64,000 nt of DNA from Ancylothrix sp036704045. GTDB taxonomy: Bacteria > Cyanobacteriota > Cyanobacteriia > Cyanobacteriales > Oscillatoriaceae. Below the pieces are notes generated by a model. It was not told where the DNA came from and did no database searches. It saw only the letters and a program-made list of their open reading frames with translations. Below, in pieces: positions 52,295-60,538 of this stretch. Every line of letters begins with the position of its first letter. The stretch's first letter is position 1. The translations under genes and the position numbers were made by a program. The DNA lies in contig DATNQM010000029.1 in NCBI GenBank assembly GCA_036704045.1, positions 62,001 to 126,000 on the forward strand, written 5' to 3'.

Positions 52295-53635
52295 ATGACT
52301 GCAACACCCCGCCGGTATCACATTACAACCTTCGGCTGCCAAATGAACAAAGCCGACTCCGAACGCATGGCTGGCATTTTAGAAAATATGGGCTTTGTGT
52401 GGTCAGAAGACCCCTACGATGCAGATTTAGTTTTGTATAATACCTGCACGATTCGGGATAATGCCGAACAAAGAGTTTATTCGCACCTTGGCCGGCAAGT
52501 ACATCGCAAACGTTCTAAACCTGATCTTACCCTCGTTATGGCCGGTTGTGTGGCCCAACAAGAGGGGGAAACTCTATTGCGGCGTGTACCAGAACTTGAC
52601 CTGGTAATGGGGCCTCAACACGCGAACCGATTAGAAGAATTACTCGAACAAGTATTTACAGGTTCCCAAGTTTTAGCTACAGAGCCGGTGCATATCATGG
52701 AAGATATCACCAAACCGCGCCGCGATAGCACTGTTACTGCCTGGGTAAACATCATTTACGGCTGCAATGAACGCTGTACCTATTGCGTTGTCCCGAATGT
52801 ACGCGGCGTTGAACAGTCAAGGACACCGGCCGCCATCCGCGCCGAAATGGAAGAGTTAGCCAGGCATGGTTACAAAGAAATCACTCTTTTGGGTCAAAAT
52901 ATTGATGCCTACGGACGTGACTTACCGGGTACGACTCCTGAAGGCCGGCACCTCCACACTCTCACTGATTTACTTTATTATGTCCACGATATCCCCGGTA
53001 TAGAGCGTCTACGTTTTGCCACGTCTCACCCTCGTTATTTTACAGAAAGATTGATTAAAGCTTGTGCAGAATTGCCCAAAGTTTGTGAGCATTTTCACAT
53101 TCCTTTTCAGTCTGGAGATAATGATTTGTTGAAGGCTATGGCGCGGGGTTATACGCAGGAAAAATACCGCCGCATTATTGATATGGTTCGGTCTTATATG
53201 CCGGATGCTTCAATTACTGCTGATGCTATTGTTGGCTTTCCTGGGGAAACAGAAGAACAGTTTGAGAAAACTTTGAAGTTGATTGAAGAAATTGGCTTTG
53301 ATTTAGTAAATACTGCGGCTTATTCTCCTCGCCCCGGAACACCGGCCGCCCTTTGGGAAAATCAACTTTCGGAGGAGGTAAAAGCGGAGCGTTTGCAACG
53401 CATTAATCATCTCGTTAATCAAAAGGCTGCTGAACGTTCACAACGTTATTTTGGTCGTGTTGAAGAGGTGTTAATTGAAGAGCAAAATCCTAAATATCCC
53501 GAACAAGTTATGGGAAGAACTCGTGGCAACCGACTCGCATTTTGTGCAGGAGATATTAACGAGTTAAAGGGGCAAATTGTCAAGATGAAAATTACGGAAG
53601 TTCGCCCGTTTAGTTTGACTGGTGTGCCGGTGTAA
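52295..53635 (+). CDS. miaB: tRNA-2-methylthio-N6-dimethylallyladenosine synthase
   Basis: 446 residues. The N-terminal UPF0004 domain has CQMNKADSE, NTCTIRDNA and MAGCVAQQEG, whose three cysteines bind an auxiliary cluster. The radical SAM domain has GCNERCTYCVVP, and a TRAM domain closes the protein. It adds the 2-methylthio group to i6A37 of tRNAs reading UNN codons. ATG 52295 matches the family start better than the preceding ATG. Confidence 0.96.
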   Translation: MTATPRRYHITTFGCQMNKADSERMAGILENMGFVWSEDPYDADLVLYNTCTIRDNAEQRVYSHLGRQVHRKRSKPDLTLVMAGCVAQQEGETLLRRVPELDLVMGPQHANRLEELLEQVFTGSQVLATEPVHIMEDITKPRRDSTVTAWVNIIYGCNERCTYCVVPNVRGVEQSRTPAAIRAEMEELARHGYKEITLLGQNIDAYGRDLPGTTPEGRHLHTLTDLLYYVHDIPGIERLRFATSHPRYFTERLIKACAELPKVCEHFHIPFQSGDNDLLKAMARGYTQEKYRRIIDMVRSYMPDASITADAIVGFPGETEEQFEKTLKLIEEIGFDLVNTAAYSPRPGTPAALWENQLSEEVKAERLQRINHLVNQKAAERSQRYFGRVEEVLIEEQNPKYPEQVMGRTRGNRLAFCAGDINELKGQIVKMKITEVRPFSLTGVPV

Positions 53636-53994
53636 TTCTTGTAGGTTGGGTTGAGGCACGAAACCCAACATCAGAAAGCAATGGGGGCGGGTTTATACAG
53701 ACTTTTGAACCCTACCCCCCTTAACCCACCCCTACAAATATTCTGGTTAATCCACCGGCCGTGATATTACTTGTTTAACTTCGTCCATAGTTAAACCTAG
53801 CACCTCGGCAATTTTATTATCACTCAAACCAAACTGCCGTAATTTAATAATAGATTCAATTTTATCTGGGGTAATACTAGGCCGGTCGGAGCATATTTTT
53901 ATGTATCCTATAATATTACTATTACCAAAACTATAATGTGATATGTTGTTTTAAACTAAAATAAAAAAAGTCCTGTATAAAACTATTCTTTCCC
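53636..53994. other. Intergenic with a dispersed palindrome and a gene remnant
   Basis: GTTGGGTTGAGGCACGAAACCCAAC (near 53643-53668) is a common cyanobacterial-type dispersed palindrome. The remnant is listed separately. Confidence 0.6.
53755..53885 (-). pseudogene. Remnant of an Rpn-like/transposase C-terminus
   Basis: The minus strand encodes a short segment, DKIESIIKLRQFGLSDNKIAEVLGLTMDEVKQVI, that resembles the helical C-terminal tail of Rpn-type PD-(D/E)XK proteins. There is no start codon or complete gene. It faces the broken Rpn-like gene next to it. Confidence 0.4.
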
Positions 53995-54849
53995 TTGGCT
54001 TACGATAATACCTGCAAATACATCGCAGAAAGATACCCCCAAGATATTGCTCGCTGGTTGCTATCAGTAGAAACCGGCGATATTCAGGTTCTCAAAACCG
54101 AATTAAACCTAGAACCAATTCGTGCAGACTCCCTAACCTTTCTGCGAGTTCTCTCTTCAATTCTACACATCGAATTTCAAACCCTACCCAGTTCAACGCC
54201 ACCGCTGCCATTCAGAATTCTTGATTATTGGGTGAGGCTAAAACGACAATATAATTGTGATGTACAACAAGTCGTTATTTTCTTAAAAGAAACGACCTCA
54301 GAGGTAGCTTTTACAGAAATTTATCGTGAGGGTAGCACAACTCATCAATATAGAGTCATTCGCCTGTGGTAACAAGACCCAGCGCCGTTTTTAGCTAATC
54401 CTGCACTACTGCCGTTTGCCAGTTTAGCACGAGCTAATGATCCTGAAGCATTGCTGTCCCAAGTCGCCGAACAAGTCGATAGAATTGAGTCAGTGTCGGA
54501 ACGTCAGAATATAGCAACTTGTAGCGGGATTTTGGCCGGTTTACGGTTTCAAAAAAAATTGCTTCAACAACTATTTAGGAGTGATATTATGCGCGAATCT
54601 GTTTTTTATCAAAGCATTCTCGAAGAAGGACTCCAACAAGGACTCCAAGAAGGCCGCCAGGAAGGAAAACAACAGGAAGCAGCATCACTTATTATCCGCC
54701 TGCTGTCGCGCCGGCTTGGTGCTGTAGATGAGGCACTTCAAAAGCAAATTGAAGGATTATCTTTAACTACATTAGAAAACCTAGCAGAGGCGCTTTTAGA
54801 CTTTTCGCAAAAATCAGATTTAATTACTTGGTTGCAGCAAAATTATTAG
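53995..54849 (+). pseudogene. Rpn family (PD-(D/E)XK nuclease/transposase-like) gene split by an in-frame stop
   Basis: Two same-frame halves (53995-54372 and 54451-54849) are separated by a TAA at 54370-54372 after IRLW. Reading through it gives QDPAPFLANPALLPFASLAR, a typical continuation. The first half begins with TTG. The C-terminus has the EEGLQQGLQEGRQEGKQQEA repeat and the LSRRLG...LSLTTLENLAEALLDF segment characteristic of the family. One substitution (GAA to TAA) would explain the break. Confidence 0.8.
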
Positions 54850-55067
54850 CACCTTTATAACAACATCAGAAACCTGGTTTCTAAATAAATAATGAGTTTA
54901 TAACTTCGATTTTTCTTAGAAACCAGATTTTTCAACATACAACCTCATCTCCCCCCACCTTTTCCCCGAAAACCCTCCAATACTTTGTAAACTTCTAACC
55001 AAGAGAAAATCACCGGCCCACCGCCGGCTATATTTATTCAGAAGTACAAATGCGGAGTATTCACACA

Positions 55068-56129
55068 ATGACAAAACTGCGGGTAGGATTATTATTTGGC
55101 GGCAGATCCGGCGAACACGAAGTCTCCATTAGCTCCGCAAGAGCCATCGCCCGCGCCTTAAGCGCAGACAGCAACAGCGAAAAATACGACATCTTGCCCG
55201 TATATATTCAAAAAGACGGCCTCTGGCAAGCCGGTGACATCGCCCAACAAGTCTTAACAACCGGCAAACCCCTCGCAACATCTAACGATAATAACCCCCT
55301 CGCCCGTTGGCAAATGCCCCCACAAGTTGCCGAAGTTGAAGTCTGGTTTCCTATCTTACACGGCCCCAATGGTGAAGATGGTACCGTCCAAGGATTACTT
55401 AAATTAATGCAAGTACCCTTCGTCGGATCAGGTGTGTTAGGTTCCGCCTTGGGAATGGATAAAATTGCAATGAAAATGGCTTTTGCCGGTGCCGGTTTAC
55501 CGCAAGTTAAATACATGGCAATAAACCGCTCAGAAATTTGGTCAAACCCCTGTGTATTTCCCAAACTTTGTGACCAAATTGAAGAAAATTTAGGTTATCC
55601 TTGTTTTGTAAAACCGGCAAATCTTGGCTCTTCTGTCGGCATTTCTAAAGTCCGAAACCGCAGCGAATTAGAAACAGCATTAGACAACGCTGCCAGTTAT
55701 GACCGGCGCATCATTGTTGAAGCGGGTGTCATCGCCAGAGAAATAGAATGTGCCGTTTTAGGAAACGACAACCCCAAAGCTTCTGTAGTAGGAGAAATTA
55801 CCTTTAACAGCGATTTCTATGACTACGAAACTAAATATACCGAAGGTCAAGCAGACTTATTTATTCCGGCAAAAATTCCAAATGAAATCAGCCAAAAAGT
55901 ACAAGAAATGGCTGTTAAAGCATTTTTAGCTATCGATGGTGCCGGTTTAGCCAGAGTCGATTTTTTCTATGTAGAAGCCACCGGTGAAGTCTTAATCAAT
56001 GAAATCAATACTCTCCCTGGTTTCACCTCCACCAGTATGTATCCCCAACTTTGGGCAGCCACCGGCACCCCTTTTTCGCAATTAGTTGAACAACTCATTC
56101 AACTAGCAATAGAACGCCATACTAACTAA
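55068..56129 (+). CDS. ddl: D-alanine--D-alanine ligase
   Basis: 353 residues. LLFGGRSGEHEVSISSA opens the protein, followed by the ATP-grasp elements FPILHGPNGEDGTVQG, YPCFVKPANLGSSVGISK and INEINTLPGFTSTSMYPQL. It makes the D-Ala-D-Ala dipeptide for peptidoglycan. ATG 55068 is the family start; an in-frame ATG at 55050 exists. Confidence 0.96.
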   Translation: MTKLRVGLLFGGRSGEHEVSISSARAIARALSADSNSEKYDILPVYIQKDGLWQAGDIAQQVLTTGKPLATSNDNNPLARWQMPPQVAEVEVWFPILHGPNGEDGTVQGLLKLMQVPFVGSGVLGSALGMDKIAMKMAFAGAGLPQVKYMAINRSEIWSNPCVFPKLCDQIEENLGYPCFVKPANLGSSVGISKVRNRSELETALDNAASYDRRIIVEAGVIAREIECAVLGNDNPKASVVGEITFNSDFYDYETKYTEGQADLFIPAKIPNEISQKVQEMAVKAFLAIDGAGLARVDFFYVEATGEVLINEINTLPGFTSTSMYPQLWAATGTPFSQLVEQLIQLAIERHTN

Positions 56130-56172
56130 ATTCTAGGCTGGGCAGTGCCCAGCTTAAAAAAATTCCCTTTCC

Positions 56173-56406
56173 ATGCCAAAACGAAAAAAACTACCCCCCC
56201 GCCGATCTCCTCTTGTCTTGGTTTGGTTTTTCACCGTTTTAACAATAATAACTTTAACATTTATAGCAATTTTGGTTTTATTTTTACCGAGTTCTAATAA
56301 AGCGGAACCTCCTCCAACAGAAGAAAGCATACCCAAAGAAGCAGTCATTATTATTATCGTAAGTTGTGCTGCTGGTTCCCTAGCAATTTTAAGATGGTTA
56401 AGTTAA
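56173..56406 (+). CDS. Small membrane protein
   Basis: 77 residues with two membrane helices (about 14-38 and 56-76). The start is basic (PKRKKLPPRRS). Not recognised. It follows ddl by 43 bp with only the palindrome GCTGGGCAGTGCCCAGC between. Confidence 0.55.
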   Translation: MPKRKKLPPRRSPLVLVWFFTVLTIITLTFIAILVLFLPSSNKAEPPPTEESIPKEAVIIIIVSCAAGSLAILRWLS

Positions 56407-56554
56407 TAAATAGCTAGTTTGCTACCTTTATTGTTTAAAAAAACAGCAATTATTAATTTATTAAATATAAAATTTACATAGCCAAAGTTGGAGAATAAAT
56501 CTGCTCATTACCAACAATAGGGGTAGTGCAGGGGTACATACCCCCAACCAATAA

Positions 56555-59167
56555 CTATTTCAATTCTAAAACACCTTGCCAATCTTTAATAGCCGCATCC
56601 GACCACATCCAATTTTTAGCAAGGGCATCCGGTTGATAAGATACCGCAGCTTCACTTAAAACATAATTGCGAAACTTAATAGCCTTACTTAACCGCACTT
56701 CCTTTTGCTCACCGGCCAGACTTTTTGCTTGTTTATAAAACACCAAAGCCGAACCAGTATAAGCAGTTAAATCATGTTTATTTTTAACATTTTGCTGAGG
56801 ATTTTTTTCTAATAAATTTAAAACTTCTGCCCACATTTGAGCAGCCCTATCTAAATTTCCTTCCTCATAATAAGCAAAACCCAAAGCATTAAAATACTCA
56901 GGAGATTTTCCATTATCTTTAACAGCCACCTCCCAATACCGGCGGGCATCCGACTGACTATAAAGTTTATCTCCAGCCGCCGCAAACTGCCAACCTAAAC
57001 GCCCTTTTAAAAAATTAACTTCCGGCTGATTTTCCTGGGCTTTTGGTACTGCCGCCAAAGCAGCTTGTGCCTGTGGTAAAGCCGAACGATCTAAAAGCGC
57101 CTCTACCGCCTGTAAACCATCCTTTAAATTTCCTTGGCTAAACCTCTCAATAGCAATAGCGACAACTTGAGAAGTAGGCCGTTTTTGTAAATCTATCGCA
57201 TTTAAACTTTGAGTCTGCTGCCCCGAAACCAGCGGTGTTGTAATGGGGGGTTCAACTTCCTTCGCAGTCACATTTTTGTTTTCAACCCGACTTCGCAATA
57301 ACCAAAATCCTACAAGCATTAAAACAAAAACAGCCACAACACCACTAACCGCCTTTGGTAGCCAACTATAACTCTCAACAAAAGATCGCGGTTGTTTAAC
57401 ATTATTTCGCGTTTCTGGTGCCGGTGCTGTCAAATGAGCCGGTTTCACTGCATTTGAGCGATTAAGCTCAACTTGATTGCTAATAACCTTACTTTTTGTC
57501 GATAAATTATCCGAAGAATTAAAATTATCAACCTCACGCAATTGTTGATATTTTTCTAAATCATATTCTTCTAATTCTTCATCAGAAAAAATTAAATCTG
57601 GTTGCCGAGTTTCATTTTCCACTACATTACTCGTTGCCGAATTTTGCCCTGCCGGCAAAGGCTCAGAAGTAGAAAGCTGACGAAGCAAAGAAGCCACCAT
57701 AGCTTCTGCACCATCATCCAACTGTTCATCATCAAAATTATCATCTAAATCGTCATTATCATCCTCCAAATCCATCAATTCCTCATCCTTAAATTCGTCC
57801 AAATCCACCTTAAACTCTGCATAATCCATCTCATCTAAAATCGAATCAATTTCCGCATCATCTAAATTTTCTACATCCTCCGAATCCTGTATTTGAGACG
57901 AACTAATAGGAGACAAAGCCTGCCAAACTACCTCAGATTTACTTGATAAAACAGGATTTACATGATAGCTGTAACCCAAATAACCATCAAATTTAGGATG
58001 CAAATATAAAATTGGCAAAGCCCAATAAAGCTGATTAGAACCATAAGCCGAAATAAGCCCCTGACGAGCCCGACTCAAACTCAAATCCACCGACTGACCC
58101 AAATTCAAATTCCGATAAAAAAGCCGCGCCAAAGTCAAAGCAACATCATCAGGAATACTTTCTGCCATTGCCAAAACCGCAGGAATTCCCCGATGAACCA
58201 AAGCCTCGGCCAAATTTCCAAGGCCGTTATGATTAGTCTGTCCCCTCGTCAAAGTTCCCGCGCCGCGACAAGAATTAAAAACCGCCAATTGCACTCCATT
58301 ATTTGCTAGTAAACCCGCCAAATCATAACCCGTAAGAGTTTCCGTCAGGCCAGTTTTACGATTTACCAAATAAAGCTCGCCCCCCTTTGAACCCAAATTA
58401 CTATGACCGGCATAATGGAAAACCTGATATTGATTATGTTCCAGCGCTTGAGTCAGCGAAGCCCGGTCTGGTTGTTCCAAAATCGCAAGCTGCATAGCTG
58501 GCCCACCAGACTCTGAGCGAGAAAGCAACTCTCTCTGCAAATGTTCGGCCTCCTGCTTAAGCTGTAAACGATCCTGATCCGTTGGGCCGGCCAACACCAT
58601 CAAAATCTTTAACGGAGTAGGACTCATTTGCTCTTGATTTCCCTCCGCCATCGCCCCACTCACCCCAGTTGTCGGAGGTTGATAGCGAGAAAACAAAACA
58701 TCCTTACCCGTCGCAATCGGCCGGTTGCCATCATGCAAAACCTCCCAAGGTAAACGCGGCAAAACATCACCTTTCAACCCCAAACGCAGACGCAACATAG
58801 CCCGTCGGTTTTGAGCAATACTTTGAGCAGAAATCCAACTATCCCTCAGTCTGCCTTGAAACAAATAATGATGAAGCTGCCGGCCCAACGCAACCAAGCT
58901 GGCCACCCCACTTTCCCCAGAAGAACCCGCCCGTCGTCCACTCATCCCCCCATTCCCAGTTTCTGAAGACTCATCATCACTTTGCTCCAACAAACCCAGC
59001 AAAGGGTCATCCATCAGCTGAGAAGAACGCGCCAGCCAGTCAGGAACCGGCCACTCTAAAATCTCCTCCGCCAATGGCACCCCATGCGCCACATCTTCAG
59101 TTCTCACAAGATATTCATTTCCCCGAACCGGGGTCACAGAAATGTGAAATTCTAGTTCCTGAGTCAC
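56555..59167 (-). CDS. hetF: CHAT-domain caspase-like protein with TPR tail, HetF-like
   Basis: 870 residues. The N-terminal half is a CHAT (caspase-like) domain with catalytic His in FHYAGHSNLG (H251, H255) and Cys in VFNSCRGAG (C300). An acidic disordered stretch (about 430-500), a single membrane helix (SGVVAVFVLMLVGFWLL, about 625) and TPR-like repeats at the C-terminus follow. HetF is a cyanobacterial CHAT protein with this layout that acts in heterocyst patterning and other processes. Short NsiR1-like repeats upstream fit the hetF neighbourhood. Confidence 0.75.
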   Translation of the reverse strand: MTQELEFHISVTPVRGNEYLVRTEDVAHGVPLAEEILEWPVPDWLARSSQLMDDPLLGLLEQSDDESSETGNGGMSGRRAGSSGESGVASLVALGRQLHHYLFQGRLRDSWISAQSIAQNRRAMLRLRLGLKGDVLPRLPWEVLHDGNRPIATGKDVLFSRYQPPTTGVSGAMAEGNQEQMSPTPLKILMVLAGPTDQDRLQLKQEAEHLQRELLSRSESGGPAMQLAILEQPDRASLTQALEHNQYQVFHYAGHSNLGSKGGELYLVNRKTGLTETLTGYDLAGLLANNGVQLAVFNSCRGAGTLTRGQTNHNGLGNLAEALVHRGIPAVLAMAESIPDDVALTLARLFYRNLNLGQSVDLSLSRARQGLISAYGSNQLYWALPILYLHPKFDGYLGYSYHVNPVLSSKSEVVWQALSPISSSQIQDSEDVENLDDAEIDSILDEMDYAEFKVDLDEFKDEELMDLEDDNDDLDDNFDDEQLDDGAEAMVASLLRQLSTSEPLPAGQNSATSNVVENETRQPDLIFSDEELEEYDLEKYQQLREVDNFNSSDNLSTKSKVISNQVELNRSNAVKPAHLTAPAPETRNNVKQPRSFVESYSWLPKAVSGVVAVFVLMLVGFWLLRSRVENKNVTAKEVEPPITTPLVSGQQTQSLNAIDLQKRPTSQVVAIAIERFSQGNLKDGLQAVEALLDRSALPQAQAALAAVPKAQENQPEVNFLKGRLGWQFAAAGDKLYSQSDARRYWEVAVKDNGKSPEYFNALGFAYYEEGNLDRAAQMWAEVLNLLEKNPQQNVKNKHDLTAYTGSALVFYKQAKSLAGEQKEVRLSKAIKFRNYVLSEAAVSYQPDALAKNWMWSDAAIKDWQGVLELK

Positions 59168-59427
59168 AACGTCAGCCCTGCTCTTAGAATTCGATTATGC
59201 GCTACAAATCCAGACTCATATCAATTTGCCTGTATTGTGGCAATTTTTTAGCTGAAGCCACAAGAGGGCTTCCCACCCCCCAGCACCAAAAAAGCCGGCA
59301 CCGTAGTTAAAAACTATTGACTCCAGACAACAAAATTTACTCCTTCAAACAATCCGACTATCTGTTAATTAGAAAAGTTACCAGCTAGCCTAAACATTTC
59401 AGGTACTACTAATAAATAACAAATTTT

Positions 59428-59433
59428 TCCGGA
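59428..59433 (+). promoter_or_regulatory. TCCGGA motif before the first NsiR1-like copy
   Basis: TCCGGA is the DIF-type element found near -35 of some heterocyst-specific promoters. It lies 37 bp before the conserved RNA core. Only the first copy has it here. The base composition of this genome favours CCGG, so chance is possible. Confidence 0.35.
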
Positions 59434-59464
59434 TTCCACCGGCACCCCTTTGAACACTCTTAAC

Positions 59465-59515
59465 AGATGCACCCTGATAGATCCCCCCGGCTAACCATTG
59501 CTGGGGATTTTTTTT
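59465..59515 (+). ncRNA. NsiR1-like small RNA, copy 1
   Basis: Core AGATGCACCCTGATA, followed by ATCCCC../..GGGGAT stem-loop and eight T. The structure of a short core plus intrinsic terminator is shared by all three copies. NsiR1 is a tandemly repeated small RNA encoded upstream of hetF in heterocyst formers. Identity here is inferred from position and architecture. Confidence 0.6.
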
Positions 59516-59766
59516 ACAAAAATCACTTCTTTTGTGGACAAATGTTCACAAAATCCAGCTTTTTCCCATTTCCCACTGGCCCCCAATTTTCCTAGTCATA
59601 AAAACTTTTAAAAACTAAGTAAAACTAGGTTTGTAGGTTAGCTTCAACGAAAACCCAACCCAACAGTTAGACTGTGGCCCTACTTTTCAAAACTCTGATC
59701 ATAACCGCTCAACCATTTCTTTTAAAAATTTCCTGAAGCATCCCCTCAACCCCAGAAACTTGAATT

Positions 59767-59818
59767 GGTAGATGCACCCTGATTAATGCTCCCGGTCGAT
59801 TTAGGCCGGGATTTTTAT
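59767..59818 (+). ncRNA. NsiR1-like small RNA, copy 2
   Basis: Core GGTAGATGCACCCTGATTAA, then CCCGG/CCGGG hairpin and ATTTTTATTT. The sequence just upstream (AAACTTGAATT) matches copy 3, hinting at a conserved promoter. Confidence 0.65.
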
Positions 59819-60012
59819 TTTTATAAACTCTCTTCACTTGATCCTAACCCATCAAACTTCTCTCAAATTTCAGCTTGTCATCAAAAATTTTCTTCTAAAG
59901 ACTTTAAACTTCTTTTACCCCTCTTCTTTCCCCTAATAGACATCAAAACTTAAATTTTAAAAGCCACTGCAACTTTTCCTGATTAACTTCACTCATACAC
60001 GGAACTTAAATT

Positions 60013-60064
60013 GGTAGATGCACCCTGATTAAGCTCCCCGGTTAAAAAAACCGGGGTTTTTTTT
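60013..60064 (+). ncRNA. NsiR1-like small RNA, copy 3
   Basis: Core GGTAGATGCACCCTGATTAA, then CCCCGG/CCGGGG hairpin and eight T. The cleanest copy, with a perfect terminator stem. Confidence 0.65.
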
Positions 60065-60181
60065 GCTTTTTTATGGTAGATTCACAAACCTCACCCTATC
60101 CCGTCTAGCCCATAGGCAAAAACGATATTTCACTTGTTTTGCTCTTGAGAAAACCTCAAATCACCCGCATCACAAGGATAT

Positions 60182-60262
60182 ACAAGAGCGCTAAAGCGCT
60201 ACTACATACCTAGAGCACCAAAGCGCCACTAAATACAAGAGCGCCAAAGCGCCACTACATAC
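60182..60262. repeat. Three tandem 26-28-bp repeats
   Basis: Consensus (A/T)AGAGCGC(T/C)AAAGCGC(C/T)ACTA, each containing a GCGC-AAA-GCGC dyad, near the 3' end of the 77-aa minus-strand gene. The function is unknown. Confidence 0.8.
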
Positions 60263-60304
60263 AGTGAGAAATTAACAAGCACCCGGACGCAGCCCCCGGT
60301 AGGA

Positions 60305-60538
60305 TCAATCCGAATTGAGGACGGAAAAACTTTCCACTTCTAGCACCGGCCCAATCATGGCAAAGCTCATCACATCGTCACGGACTTTCCCTTTAACCTT
60401 AACTTCTTGACCCGACTTGAGCAAACCCGCCGGTGCTCCCTGATGAATTTCGTAGCTTTCACCCTTTTCTGATACCAGCGCCCAAGTTCCAGGGCCGAAG
60501 CCTTTCTTCTCTATTTTGCCTTGAATTGTCACACTCAT
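60305..60538 (-). CDS. Small OB-fold-like protein coupled to the subtilase gene
   Basis: 77 residues: MSVTIQGKIEKKGFGPGTWALVSEKGESYEIHQG and a hydrophobic VRDDVMSFAMIGPVLEVESF. All-beta and OB-fold-like by pattern. Its ATG overlaps the stop of the upstream protease gene (ATGA), so they are translationally coupled. No function known. Confidence 0.8.
   Translation of the reverse strand: MSVTIQGKIEKKGFGPGTWALVSEKGESYEIHQGAPAGLLKSGQEVKVKGKVRDDVMSFAMIGPVLEVESFSVLNSD

Larger units (their letters stand above)
59168..60304. other. Long intergenic holding NsiR1-like repeats and a tandem repeat
   Basis: No protein gene recognised in 1.1 kb. The three short RNA candidates and the 27-bp repeat listed below occupy the right half. 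An inverse copy of the RNA core in the hetF 5' flank was looked for and not seen. Confidence 0.6.
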
